From positions 1 through 8,260 of the forward strand of contig JAPPMR010000022.1 of NCBI GenBank assembly GCA_028818995.1: a stretch of DNA of 8,260 bases, written 5' to 3'. The DNA is from Candidatus Poribacteria bacterium. GTDB taxonomy: Bacteria; Poribacteria; WGA-4E; WGA-3G. A program made the translations under genes and the position numbers. Positions 1 through 6,432 of this stretch are shown here, piece by piece. Numbering within the stretch: the first letter of the stretch is position 1; the number at the start of each line of letters is the position of its first letter. The notes beneath the pieces were generated by a model, which was given only the letters and a program-made list of their open reading frames with translations, made no database searches and was not told where the DNA came from.

Positions 1-666
1 ATTCTCTACTTTGGCAAGTTTTGCCTGATGGTGGTATTCGCGGTCAGATTTTGCCTGCCCCGCATCGGAAATAGTGAGTTTTGCGCTATCGTAATCCACA
101 CCGTTCCAATCAACGTTTTCTGCAAAAGCGGCAAGAGCAAACGCAGTCTCAAACTCCGCTGCGTGCCCCGGACAAACTCCTGATTCCATCTGTTCTTTGA
201 CCAACTCGCTCGTATACGCTTCCCAATAGGAATGAAATGCGATGTTAATGCCGAGTTTTTCTCGGTAGCCATCCAACCGTTGATGCACTGGACCGGCATT
301 CCCCGCATGCCCATTGACAATTAGAATGTTGTCAATACCGTGTCGGCGCATACTATCCGCAACATCGTATAGCACCTCACCGAATACCTCCGCACGCAGC
401 GTGAGCGTTCCTTTGTGGTCCATCCAGTGTTCCGACACACCGATTGCCAAAGGTGTTGTGACAATTACCTGTGGGAACAACTTTTCTGCTGCCAGTTTTG
501 ATACATATACAGCGCTTTGTGTATCGTGATACATCGCCAAATGTTCGTTGTGTTGCTCTGTGCTGCCTGTGGGAATGATTGCACCTTTAAGAGTGCCAGC
601 ATCTATCGCCTCACGGACATACCGCCGTTGGTTTTCCCATAGAAACACCGATTTGATTTGAGACAT
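1..666 (-). CDS. Creatininase-family amidohydrolase, C-terminus cut by window edge
   Basis: This gene reads open from ATG at 666 to the window edge, giving 222 residues of a protein whose family usually has about 240-280. Family members are metal-dependent amidohydrolases such as creatininase and mycofactocin MftE; the substrate here cannot be told. Visible signatures are PTGSTEQHNEH (residues 32-42) with D48, the NGHAGN loop (118-123) and GHAAEFETA (167-175). They supply the likely metal ligands E37, H39, D48, H120 and E171. The usual G-P after the TEQH motif is N-E here. No signal peptide or membrane segment is seen, so it is probably cytosolic. The start is well supported: GGAGGA at 673-678 lies 6 nt upstream. 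The gene begins 25 nt after the restriction endonuclease stop, and no separate promoter is evident in that gap, so co-transcription from the nuclease promoter is likely. Confidence 0.9.
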   Translation of the reverse strand, partial: MSQIKSVFLWENQRRYVREAIDAGTLKGAIIPTGSTEQHNEHLAMYHDTQSAVYVSKLAAEKLFPQVIVTTPLAIGVSEHWMDHKGTLTLRAEVFGEVLYDVADSMRRHGIDNILIVNGHAGNAGPVHQRLDGYREKLGINIAFHSYWEAYTSELVKEQMESGVCPGHAAEFETAFALAAFAENVDWNGVDYDSAKLTISDAGQAKSDREYHHQAKLAKVEN

Positions 667-672
667 TGTTTA

Positions 673-678
673 TCCTCC
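673..678 (-). promoter_or_regulatory. Ribosome binding site of the creatininase-family gene
   Basis: GGAGGA, read on the minus strand, lies 6 nt before ATG at 666. It is the strongest Shine-Dalgarno in the window and fixes the start of this gene. It lies in the 25-nt gap after the nuclease stop codon. Confidence 0.75.
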
Positions 679-691
679 AATTTTGGTCTGA

Positions 692-1462
692 TTAGCTGAA
701 TTGTTTAAAATACTCGTCAATTTCATCTCTTAACTCAATGCCTGCTTGTTCAAAGGCATCCAAAAGATCTTCGTAAGTTCCTTCGCCTCCGATAAAATCC
801 CAAAATTCTTCTGCTATTAAAACTTCATGATCAAGATCCAACATCCCTTTTGACATCCATCGTTCATAAGGTTCTGGTTCATAGGGATTGTAAGGAACAG
901 CAAAAATTGTATTCACGACTACTTGTGGATCTCTTGCTAATTCAGCGGCGGTCCACTCTAAAAAAGTGCGTTTGGATCTTTCGTAATGACTAAAACTTGG
1001 TTTTGTAGTTTTTAAATCAATCAAAAATAATTCACCGTTATGATTTTCTAACCAGACGTTTACCTTTGTGGGTTTTACACGATTAAAAGTTCCTTTTAGG
1101 CTAACTTTTCTAATTTCCTCTATTTCAACAGATTTGTTGGGTGTTCGACTTGCAATCACCAATTCATCCATAATCATCACAATTCGCTGATGGGATTCGG
1201 AACTGATCTGGTCAGCAGGTTTCACTTGATTTTTGGCAACACAAAATTTTTTACTGGCTAATGCGATTGTTACTGGTTCATATATTGAGATACCAAAAGT
1301 TGTATTTAAGGATTGTATGAAGGAATATAGTGCTATTCTCTCTTTTCCAAGCAAACGATGGTGAAAAGGCATGTAACTTGTTTCAGGACGATAGGACTGT
1401 AGTTTAGAGCGCATACAATCCTTAACTTTTTCTTTTATCATTGCTTGTCGTTGTAAAGGCAT
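692..1462 (-). CDS. TdeIII-family type II restriction endonuclease
   Basis: This 256-residue protein matches my memory of the TdeIII/MjaII-type restriction endonucleases, which cleave GGNCC. Diagnostic blocks are RPETSYMPFHHRLLGKER (25-42), FIQSLNTTFG (48-57), LFLIDLKTTKP (145-155), TFLEWTAAELA (166-176), IFAVPYNPYEPEPYERW (186-202) and LIAEEFWDFIGG-GTYEDLLDAFEQAGIELRDEIDEYF near the C-terminus. D149-L-K151 is the E/D-x-K half of a PD-(D/E)xK nuclease core. The preceding acidic position of the core may be N135, which would be unusual. The length fits the family and the frame is intact. The ATG at 1462 has AAGGA at 1471-1475, 8 nt upstream; a second ATG at codon 8 is less well placed. A consensus-like promoter lies at 1553-1581. 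No DNA methyltransferase is visible on either side within the window, so any protective modification must be encoded elsewhere. The specificity is family-based inference only. Confidence 0.85.
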   Translation of the reverse strand: MPLQRQAMIKEKVKDCMRSKLQSYRPETSYMPFHHRLLGKERIALYSFIQSLNTTFGISIYEPVTIALASKKFCVAKNQVKPADQISSESHQRIVMIMDELVIASRTPNKSVEIEEIRKVSLKGTFNRVKPTKVNVWLENHNGELFLIDLKTTKPSFSHYERSKRTFLEWTAAELARDPQVVVNTIFAVPYNPYEPEPYERWMSKGMLDLDHEVLIAEEFWDFIGGEGTYEDLLDAFEQAGIELRDEIDEYFKQFS

Positions 1463-1552
1463 TATACAATTCCTTTTAGTATCAATAGGATTTCACGTTC
1501 CTTACTTATGAAAGCAGAATTGTCGTTACAGATGCTTATGTTCAGTAAAAAT

Positions 1553-1581
1553 AGTATATCATTCAAATATCTCATTGTCAA
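1553..1581 (-). promoter_or_regulatory. Sigma70-type promoter of the restriction endonuclease
   Basis: On the minus strand, TTGACA (1576-1581) is separated by exactly 17 nt from TATACT (1553-1558). The -35 box is perfect and the -10 box matches 5 of 6. Transcription would start near 1546, leaving a leader of about 84 nt before the nuclease ATG. It lies in the 149-nt gap after the glutamine synthetase stop, so the nuclease does not depend on readthrough from that gene. Confidence 0.65.
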
Positions 1582-1611
1582 ACCAATCAGTTCGTTATGG
1601 ACTAATCTCAA

Positions 1612-2946
1612 TCAATAGACCGTCAAGTAATTATCAGTCTCCCATTGGCTGATACTCAGATGGTAGTTACGCCATTCGTCACGTTTGACCTGAATGTAAT
1701 AGTCGGCATACTCATTTCCAAGTGCGTTCTTGATAACTTCGTCTGCTTCAAGCGCGTCTGCGGCTTCACTGAGCGTCGTAGGTAGTGAATCGATACCCCG
1801 CCGTTGTAGTTCATCTTCTGGCACTTCGTAAAGGTTATCTACATTTTGTTCCCCAGGATCAATCTGATTTTCAATACCATCCAAACCAGCTGCAAGCAGG
1901 ACAGTCGCCGCGAGATAAGGATTTGCCGCGCCATCACTTAATCGGTTCTCAATCCGTCCGGGGGCAGGTGTCCGAATCATCTGCGTCCGATTGTTCCCAC
2001 CAAAAGTGACAAAAACAGGTGCCCATGATGCCCCCGAACGCGGTGCCCTCCGAACCAAACGTTTATAACTGTTTACAAGTGGATTTGTGACCGCTGTGAC
2101 CGCTTTTGCATGTTTGAGAATGCCACCCGTAAACCAATACGCCAGTTGAGACAGACCATTCGAATCATTTTCATCAAGGAATAGATTTGTCTCATTGTTC
2201 TCATTCCAGAGACTCATATGGAAGTGAGCACCATTGCCTGTCAAATTAGTAAACGGCTTCGGCATAAACGTTGCTAACAACCCGCTTTCTTCAGCAAGCG
2301 TTTTGACCATCCATTTAAAGAAAGTGTGCCGATCTGCAGTGGTAAGCGCATCTGAATATGTCCAGTTGACTTCAAATTGACAAGTGCCATCTTCATGGTC
2401 ATTGGCATAGGGTTGCCATTCCAATTCCTGCATGTATTTAATCAAGGTTGTCATCATATCAAGGTTGCGATATAATGCTTGTAAGTCATAGCACGGCTTA
2501 TCCAACGTATCAAGTTTATCCCATGGGATGTATTGCCCGTCCTCATCTTGCTCTAACAACATGAATTCTGCCTCAATGCCAACGTTAAAGACGTAACCCT
2601 TCTGCTTTGCTTTTTCCAATTGCTGGCGCAGAATGGTTCGTGGACAATAGTGCCAAGGTTTTCCTTCAACGAACATATCACCCGCAACCCATGCCAAGTT
2701 TTCCCACCATGGGACGATTGTGAGCGAATTGAAGTCAGGGATGCTTGCCATCTCTGGGTCATGAGGGTATTGTCCTATCTCACCTGCGGCAAAACCACCA
2801 AAACCTGCCCCCTCTTTTGCCATGTCCTCAAGATGTGTCGCTGGAATAACTTTCGCCTTCGGTGCCCCACTCATCTCTACAAAAGAGCAGAGAAAAAACT
2901 CAATCCTACGCGCTTCCACGAAAGATTTGACTTGATCTAATGTCAT
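1612..2946 (-). CDS. glnT: Type III (GlnT-like) glutamine synthetase / glutamate-amine ligase
   Basis: This 444-residue enzyme of the glutamine synthetase superfamily forms glutamine, or in close relatives gamma-glutamylmethylamide, from glutamate, an amine and ATP. The N-terminal beta-grasp part is seen in FVEMSGAPKAKVIPATHLE (22-40), typical of the GlnT type III group originally described in rhizobia. The catalytic domain has metal and glutamate ligands E125/E127 (GIEAEF), E192 (CQFEVNW), H241 (GNGAHFHMSLW), the NPLVNSYKRLV block (288-298) with R296, and RIENRLSDGAANPYLA (331-346) with E333. No adenylylation-loop tyrosine motif of GSI-beta is apparent. The start at 2946 is supported by AGGGAG at 2953-2958. 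It stands alone in the divergent region, with a candidate promoter and inverted repeat just upstream. Which amine it uses cannot be decided from sequence alone; the gene symbol is a family label. Confidence 0.88.
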   Translation of the reverse strand: MTLDQVKSFVEARRIEFFLCSFVEMSGAPKAKVIPATHLEDMAKEGAGFGGFAAGEIGQYPHDPEMASIPDFNSLTIVPWWENLAWVAGDMFVEGKPWHYCPRTILRQQLEKAKQKGYVFNVGIEAEFMLLEQDEDGQYIPWDKLDTLDKPCYDLQALYRNLDMMTTLIKYMQELEWQPYANDHEDGTCQFEVNWTYSDALTTADRHTFFKWMVKTLAEESGLLATFMPKPFTNLTGNGAHFHMSLWNENNETNLFLDENDSNGLSQLAYWFTGGILKHAKAVTAVTNPLVNSYKRLVRRAPRSGASWAPVFVTFGGNNRTQMIRTPAPGRIENRLSDGAANPYLAATVLLAAGLDGIENQIDPGEQNVDNLYEVPEDELQRRGIDSLPTTLSEAADALEADEVIKNALGNEYADYYIQVKRDEWRNYHLSISQWETDNYLTVY

Positions 2947-2971
2947 AACCCACTCCCTTTGTTTGACTGAA

Positions 2972-2991
2972 TAAACCTTAAATTAGGTTTA
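2972..2991. repeat. 7-bp inverted repeat at the glutamine synthetase transcription start
   Basis: TAAACCT (2972-2978) and AGGTTTA (2985-2991) are perfect inverted arms with a 6-nt spacer. The repeat overlaps the first base of the candidate -10 box and spans the predicted start of transcription, 26-45 nt before the ATG. It could be a repressor operator or a 5' leader hairpin; the sequence does not distinguish these. Confidence 0.45.
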
Positions 2992-3019
2992 GAATACAAA
3001 CTTTTATTCCTTCCTTCAA
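2991..3019 (-). promoter_or_regulatory. Candidate promoter of the glutamine synthetase
   Basis: On the minus strand, TTGAAG (3014-3019) and TATTCT (2991-2996) are 17 nt apart, each matching 4 of 6 consensus bases. A start near 2984 would give a leader of about 40 nt. The match is moderate; it is supported by spacing and by position upstream of a good Shine-Dalgarno. Confidence 0.4.
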
Positions 3020-3055
3020 TGTTAGCACAGATGGTTGATTTTCGCAAGATTCATG

Positions 3056-3074
3056 GTATACGACCGTATACGAC
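3056..3074. repeat. Two copies of GTATACGAC phased by 10 bp
   Basis: GTATACGAC occurs at 3056-3064 and again at 3066-3074, separated by a single C. Each copy contains the palindrome GTATAC. The 10-bp phasing puts both copies on the same helix face, as in many regulator binding sites. It lies about 40 bp upstream of the candidate -35 box of the glutamine synthetase, a usual place for an activator site. No regulator is known to me for it. Confidence 0.4.
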
Positions 3075-3106
3075 TCCAGAGACATTCAATTGTCGTGTTT
3101 TCCCAT

Positions 3107-3223
3107 TTATAGTAAAATCCGAAAATATGTTCACATTTCAATGAACAACAAACCCTACACCATCACCGCTGGCGAGGTTTCCTAACCTCGCTAATGTAAA
3201 GGTAATTATGGATTTTACTATAA
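3107..3223. mobile_element. MITE-like element with 14-bp perfect terminal inverted repeats
   Basis: TTATAGTAAAATCC (3107-3120) and its exact reverse complement GGATTTTACTATAA (3210-3223) bound a 117-bp non-coding segment. Inside are two more inverted repeats: TGTTCA/TGAACA (3128-3133 and 3142-3147, 8-nt loop) and GCGAGGTT/AACCTCGC (3172-3179 and 3184-3191, 4-nt loop). The ends read TA-TAG and CTA-TA, compatible with TA target duplication by an IS630/Tc1-type transposase, but that is inference. There is no transposase in the window, so any mobility would be in trans. I recall similar sequences in poribacterial genomes; copy number cannot be tested here. Confidence 0.5.
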
Positions 3224-3230
3224 TTATATT

Positions 3231-3378
3231 GTAGGAGGGAACTCCGGGGAATGCCTAAAGACGAATGCGCTTGGTAGAATACGCTTTTGGTATTCTACAT
3301 GATTCGCCATGATTCATACCGTTGATTTGGATTCCCGACTATCATAGTGTTTTGTCGCGATTCGGAGATCGCTCCTAC
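3231..3378. repeat. 148-bp nested inverted-repeat (fold-back) structure
   Basis: Four pairs of inverted arms are strictly nested: GTAGGAG/CTCCTAC (3231-3237 and 3372-3378), GGGAAT/ATTCCC (3247-3252 and 3331-3336), CGAAT/ATTCG (3262-3266 and 3302-3306), and GTAGAATAC/GTATTCTAC (3274-3282 and 3290-3298, 7-nt loop). The central 9-bp pair is a convincing hairpin. The outer pairs are short and could individually be chance. The whole looks like a decayed long palindrome and starts 7 bp after the neighbouring MITE-like element. Confidence 0.4.
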
Positions 3379-3381
3379 GAG
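3356..3381. repeat. Short palindromic repeat resembling a dispersed poribacterial motif
   Basis: The segment contains GCGAT (3357-3361) and ATCGC (3368-3372) around a 6-nt loop, plus GGAG-N4-CTCC offset within it. I recall near-identical TCGCGATT-...-ATCGCTCCTAC strings scattered between genes in Candidatus Poribacteria. There is no second full copy in this window. It overlaps the right arm of the larger fold-back structure and may be part of it. Confidence 0.35.
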
Positions 3382-3416
3382 AAAAAACAGATGTAGCATG
3401 TGCGATTACTGGAGAA

Positions 3417-3445
3417 TTGAGTGCCTCTGATATGACTCATAATAT
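3417..3445 (+). promoter_or_regulatory. Candidate promoter of the membrane protein gene
   Basis: TTGAGT (3417-3422) and TAATAT (3440-3445) are 17 nt apart, each matching 4 of 6 consensus bases. The leader would be about 70 nt. The surrounding DNA is AT-rich, so a chance match is possible. Confidence 0.28.
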
Positions 3446-3520
3446 AAAAAACTATCTACAAAATGTGAAAACATGATAGGATTAAATAGAACTTTGCTAA
3501 AGCAGAATTGAAATTTTAAA

Positions 3521-5065
3521 ATGGAAGACAAATTGATGACGTACTTCTCCCGTTTATATACAATACCATCATTATTGATTGGAATATTAATTATAGCGTA
3601 TCTTTTTCCGATATGGTTGTTCGACTATTTTCCAACACAAGATGGCGTGAGCCATGTCTATAACGCACAAATTATAACGGAATACAACAATCCGACATTT
3701 CAGTTTAGCGACTATTACGATATCAATTGGTTTCCGTTTCCTAACTGGTTATCACATTTCTGTTTAGCGGTACTGATGTTCATTTTTAAACCGTTAACAG
3801 CGGAGAAAGTATTTCTGAGTCTATACGTTATCCTGTTCCCATTGGCAATCCGCTATTTTCTCAATGCAGTTCAGTCTGGCAGGGATTCACTTGTCATACT
3901 TAGTTTTACATTTATCTACAACTACTTACTATTGATGGGTTTTTACAACTTTGCTGTGAGTGTGCCGCTGTTTTTCTGGGCATTGGGTTTCTGGTGGAAA
4001 CACAGAGACTCGTTGAACACAATGCGCATAGTTCTGCTGAACCTACTCATCATCATTACCTATTTTGCACATCTTATCTCTTACGCATTCATCCTATTTT
4101 CAATTGTGCTGCTTGCTGTTATTAATTTTAGACGCAACCTGAAGCAGATTTTTATCACAGGGTGCGCTGTTTTGCCTGCGGGGTTATTGCTTCTCGTTTA
4201 TCTCCCGACTTCTGATTTGTTGACAGGTGAACCGCCTGCATTTGAATTAGGACGCATCGGTGAGTTGTTGAAAAACATGGTCGGTATGCGGGTATTGGTA
4301 GCATATAACCAAAATCAGGCGTGGATTGCTTATGCAGTTTTTGCTTTTCTGATTTTTCTCGGCATCTGGACTTTATGGCAAAACTGGAAAACATCAACCG
4401 AACCCCAAACAGCACAAGGTGCTTTTCTAATCCTGTTTGCAGTTCTTTTTGGACTCTATTTAATCCTACCAAATTCTATTGGTCCTGGCGGTTGGGTAAA
4501 TGACCGATTATTGATTTTAGCAACACTTACAATATTCGCTTGCTTTAGGCTAAGCGAGAATATACGATGGAAACAGGTGTTTACAAGCATGGTAACACTT
4601 CTTGCCTTTGTCAATATCGTTTATGTTGGTATTCTCTGTAGAAATCTCAACACAGAATTGGATGAGTTTCACGCTTTCATAAACAAGGTTGAAAAGAACA
4701 GTATTATCTTGCCACTCCAATTTGAACCGTCCGGAGAATCACTTAGAGTCGGTATCTTTGTCAATGCAGCAAATTACTACTGTCTTGATAACGGGTGTAT
4801 CAACCTCGGTAACTATGAGGTGCAGTTTGACTATTTTCCTATCCGATTCAAACCAGATTTTGAGACACCGACAGATGAAAAAGAGTGGGTGCAAACTGTC
4901 CATTGGCAAGTCGAAAAAATTGACCTCTGCGATTATGCGGACAATGTTGATTATCTACTGCTTTGGGGAACGCCAGATGAAGAGAAAGTTGCTGAAGAAA
5001 TTGATAGGTGCTATACGTTGGTTGAATCTAAGGGGAGATTGAAACTCTATAAAGGGATGCGATAA
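3521..5065 (+). CDS. Polytopic membrane protein, GT-C glycosyltransferase-like, unknown specificity
   Basis: I do not recognise a named family. This 514-residue protein has about ten hydrophobic segments, roughly at 14-36, 78-92, 95-115, 122-140, 143-160, 168-203 (two), 207-229, 268-287, 299-317, 327-342 and 353-373. A soluble C-terminal tail of about 140 residues follows (374-514). The first loop carries FPTQDGVSHVYNA (37-49), with D41 and H45. An acidic residue in this loop is the hallmark of GT-C lipid-sugar glycosyltransferases, so transfer of a sugar to a lipid or protein is plausible but inferred. Cysteines C421, C426, C470 and C497 lie in the tail and could form disulfides. The start is uncertain: ATG at 3521 has no Shine-Dalgarno, while the in-frame ATG at 3536 has GGAAGA 7 nt upstream and may be the true start (509 residues). 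It is the only plus-strand gene and is convergent with the barrel gene. Confidence 0.7.
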   Translation: MEDKLMTYFSRLYTIPSLLIGILIIAYLFPIWLFDYFPTQDGVSHVYNAQIITEYNNPTFQFSDYYDINWFPFPNWLSHFCLAVLMFIFKPLTAEKVFLSLYVILFPLAIRYFLNAVQSGRDSLVILSFTFIYNYLLLMGFYNFAVSVPLFFWALGFWWKHRDSLNTMRIVLLNLLIIITYFAHLISYAFILFSIVLLAVINFRRNLKQIFITGCAVLPAGLLLLVYLPTSDLLTGEPPAFELGRIGELLKNMVGMRVLVAYNQNQAWIAYAVFAFLIFLGIWTLWQNWKTSTEPQTAQGAFLILFAVLFGLYLILPNSIGPGGWVNDRLLILATLTIFACFRLSENIRWKQVFTSMVTLLAFVNIVYVGILCRNLNTELDEFHAFINKVEKNSIILPLQFEPSGESLRVGIFVNAANYYCLDNGCINLGNYEVQFDYFPIRFKPDFETPTDEKEWVQTVHWQVEKIDLCDYADNVDYLLLWGTPDEEKVAEEIDRCYTLVESKGRLKLYKGMR

Positions 5066-5129
5066 TTGTTGTGGTCTTGCTTTTTGCTGGGAATGAATTG
5101 TATAACTACAACGATTTATGAAACAGAGT

Positions 5130-6344
5130 TTAATAACTTCCGCGAAATGTTAAACTCACGATACTGTGATTATAGTTGAGAAAATCAAGTATCGGATCTA
5201 ACTCGTTGGTACGGTTTTGGGTAAACTGATAGTCAGCATTCAATGCCAGATGAGGAGTTAATTTCCAATTAATCTGAGCGTTGAATCCCCATTGTGTATC
5301 ACTTCGGTTTTCAGCATCTTCCCTTATATTTCCCATCTTATCCAGAATCTGTCTGCCCTCAAACCGAACCCAAACACGTGAAAATCGAAGGCGAATCCAT
5401 CGTCCCGTGTCAAACCTATAAAAAGAACTCAACGCTGCTTCAGCACTTACGAAGTTAAAGAAATCAACGTTGGAACGGTTTAGAAAAAGGTTAACTTCTT
5501 CCTGAAACACAATACGTTCTGCTGCTGTTTGTAGCAACTTCGCTGTCCCGGAATGTCGCCAATCAAGTCGGCGTTCACCGTCCTCAAGTCCAGTGACTCC
5601 TAAGATGAGATTATTCAAATTGGTTTGGTAGCGACCATGTTCAATTCCGTATTCCACCTTGCCTAACATCTGTTTGGGTAATCCAAATTGAAGGCGTGTG
5701 GTCGCCTTATGGCTCGTAGAACCGATCAGCAGGAAATCCTCTCTAAGTTGAAATTCATCATCAAATCGGTGAATTCGTAGATTATATTCTAAAACGCGCC
5801 CAAAGCGGAGACCTATCTGGCGTTCAGTGCTGTTATAGACGTTTAGTGTTCGCGTCAAACGTTGAAACTGATGGGAGGCTATGAATTCGGGTAAATCTGA
5901 AACCGGACGAAAACTCAATTCTGTTGAGGAAACATCGGTGAACGCATCAAATTCGTTGAGTTTTCCTTCCTTCCCGTTGTAGTTTTCAAGTTGAGGAGCG
6001 TATTGTAGCTTGAGTCGGAGTTTTTCATCCACAATCGGCAGTTCACCACGCAGATTTACACCTAATCTATTTATGATGCCTTCAAGTTGTGGACTTTCTT
6101 GCCCAGCAAGGCTGCTGGTGTAAGGATCAACGCTTAGTCCAAGTTCAATATGGTTGTTAAAGGTGTTGGAAATGTGCGCGTCAATTATCAGTTTTGCGGG
6201 ATCTGTTTTAGGTGGTTCAGGTTCAAGTAGTAATTCTTGTCCGAATTCATTCTGAAATTGTGCGAAAGTGTGTTGAAATCCACCTACTAATACAAAACTA
6301 CAGATGAACACACTTATCCAAAGAGAGAGTTTTATTTTTTTCAC
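5130..6344 (-). CDS. Uncharacterised outer-membrane beta-barrel protein
   Basis: This 404-residue exported protein starts MKKIKLSLWISVFICSFVLV (basic then hydrophobic), with a likely signal peptidase I site after TFA (residue 28). After a proline-rich linker (EPEPPKTDP, 41-49) come alternating hydrophobic/polar stretches with aromatic girdles, ending in strands such as WGFNAQINWKLTP, LALNADYQFTQNRTN and HSIVSLTFRGSY. The final aromatic Y404 fits the beta-signal recognised by the BAM complex. It is probably a monomeric barrel of perhaps 14-18 strands; function (porin, transport or assembly) is unknown. The start codon is GTG at 6344, preceded by GGAG at 6352-6355 with 7-nt spacing; no better in-frame ATG is seen. 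It lies 88 nt downstream of thiG without an evident promoter or terminator between, so it may be read through from the thi genes, although a functional link is doubtful. Confidence 0.75.
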   Translation of the reverse strand: MKKIKLSLWISVFICSFVLVGGFQHTFAQFQNEFGQELLLEPEPPKTDPAKLIIDAHISNTFNNHIELGLSVDPYTSSLAGQESPQLEGIINRLGVNLRGELPIVDEKLRLKLQYAPQLENYNGKEGKLNEFDAFTDVSSTELSFRPVSDLPEFIASHQFQRLTRTLNVYNSTERQIGLRFGRVLEYNLRIHRFDDEFQLREDFLLIGSTSHKATTRLQFGLPKQMLGKVEYGIEHGRYQTNLNNLILGVTGLEDGERRLDWRHSGTAKLLQTAAERIVFQEEVNLFLNRSNVDFFNFVSAEAALSSFYRFDTGRWIRLRFSRVWVRFEGRQILDKMGNIREDAENRSDTQWGFNAQINWKLTPHLALNADYQFTQNRTNELDPILDFLNYNHSIVSLTFRGSY

Positions 6345-6351
6345 ACACCAA

Positions 6352-6355
6352 CTCC
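6352..6355 (-). promoter_or_regulatory. Ribosome binding site deciding the GTG start of the barrel gene
   Basis: GGAG on the minus strand lies 7 nt before GTG at 6342-6344. A GTG start directly before the lysine-rich signal-peptide n-region is the only initiation site that keeps the whole signal peptide, so this site fixes the start. Confidence 0.6.
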
Positions 6356-6432
6356 AATTCTATTGTGAAATTGCAACAGTGCTGTTTTCTTGCCCTATAG
6401 AGGCGTAATGTTTTTAGGCAGAGGGGTTACTT

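Larger units (their letters stand above)
2947..3520. other. Divergent intergenic region rich in inverted repeats
   Basis: This is the only gap over 300 bases. It separates the minus-strand glutamine synthetase from the plus-strand membrane protein. It holds the putative glutamine synthetase promoter and an inverted repeat (2972-3019), a 10-bp-phased direct repeat (3056-3074), a 117-bp element with terminal inverted repeats (3107-3223), a nested inverted-repeat structure (3231-3378) and a candidate promoter toward the membrane gene (3417-3445). I found no credible protein gene. The 8-codon frame at 3251-3277 is not supported. Confidence 0.8.

Noticed and set aside
314..529. Plus-strand frame of 71 codons
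   Set aside because: It lies antisense inside the creatininase-family gene, which has full motif support, and has no recognisable family signature.
1463..1546. The roughly 84-nt leader of the nuclease as a riboswitch or controller-protein site
   Set aside because: I see no known riboswitch core, no strong hairpin and no symmetric C-box-like repeat; only the Shine-Dalgarno is supported.
2620..2940. Plus-strand frame of 106 codons
   Set aside because: It is antisense to the glutamine synthetase N-terminal region and has no family signature.
3251..3277. Eight-codon frame MPKDECAW after a GGAGG at 3234-3238
   Set aside because: The spacing from GGAGG to ATG is about 12 nt, the frame is only eight codons, and it lies inside a palindromic repeat. 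It is best explained by chance.
5065..5115. Possible terminator between the convergent genes: ATTGTTGTGG (5065-5074) pairs with CTACAACGAT (5106-5115), and TTGTA/TACAA at 5098-5111
   Set aside because: The first stem needs two G-U pairs and a loop of about 31 nt, the second is only 5 bp and AT-rich, and neither is followed by a clear T tract.
6356..6432. Possible promoter or terminator between thiG and the barrel gene, including AACA/TGTT around 6377-6388
   Set aside because: The hairpin stem is only four base pairs with no T tract, and I found no acceptable -35/-10 pair in the gap.
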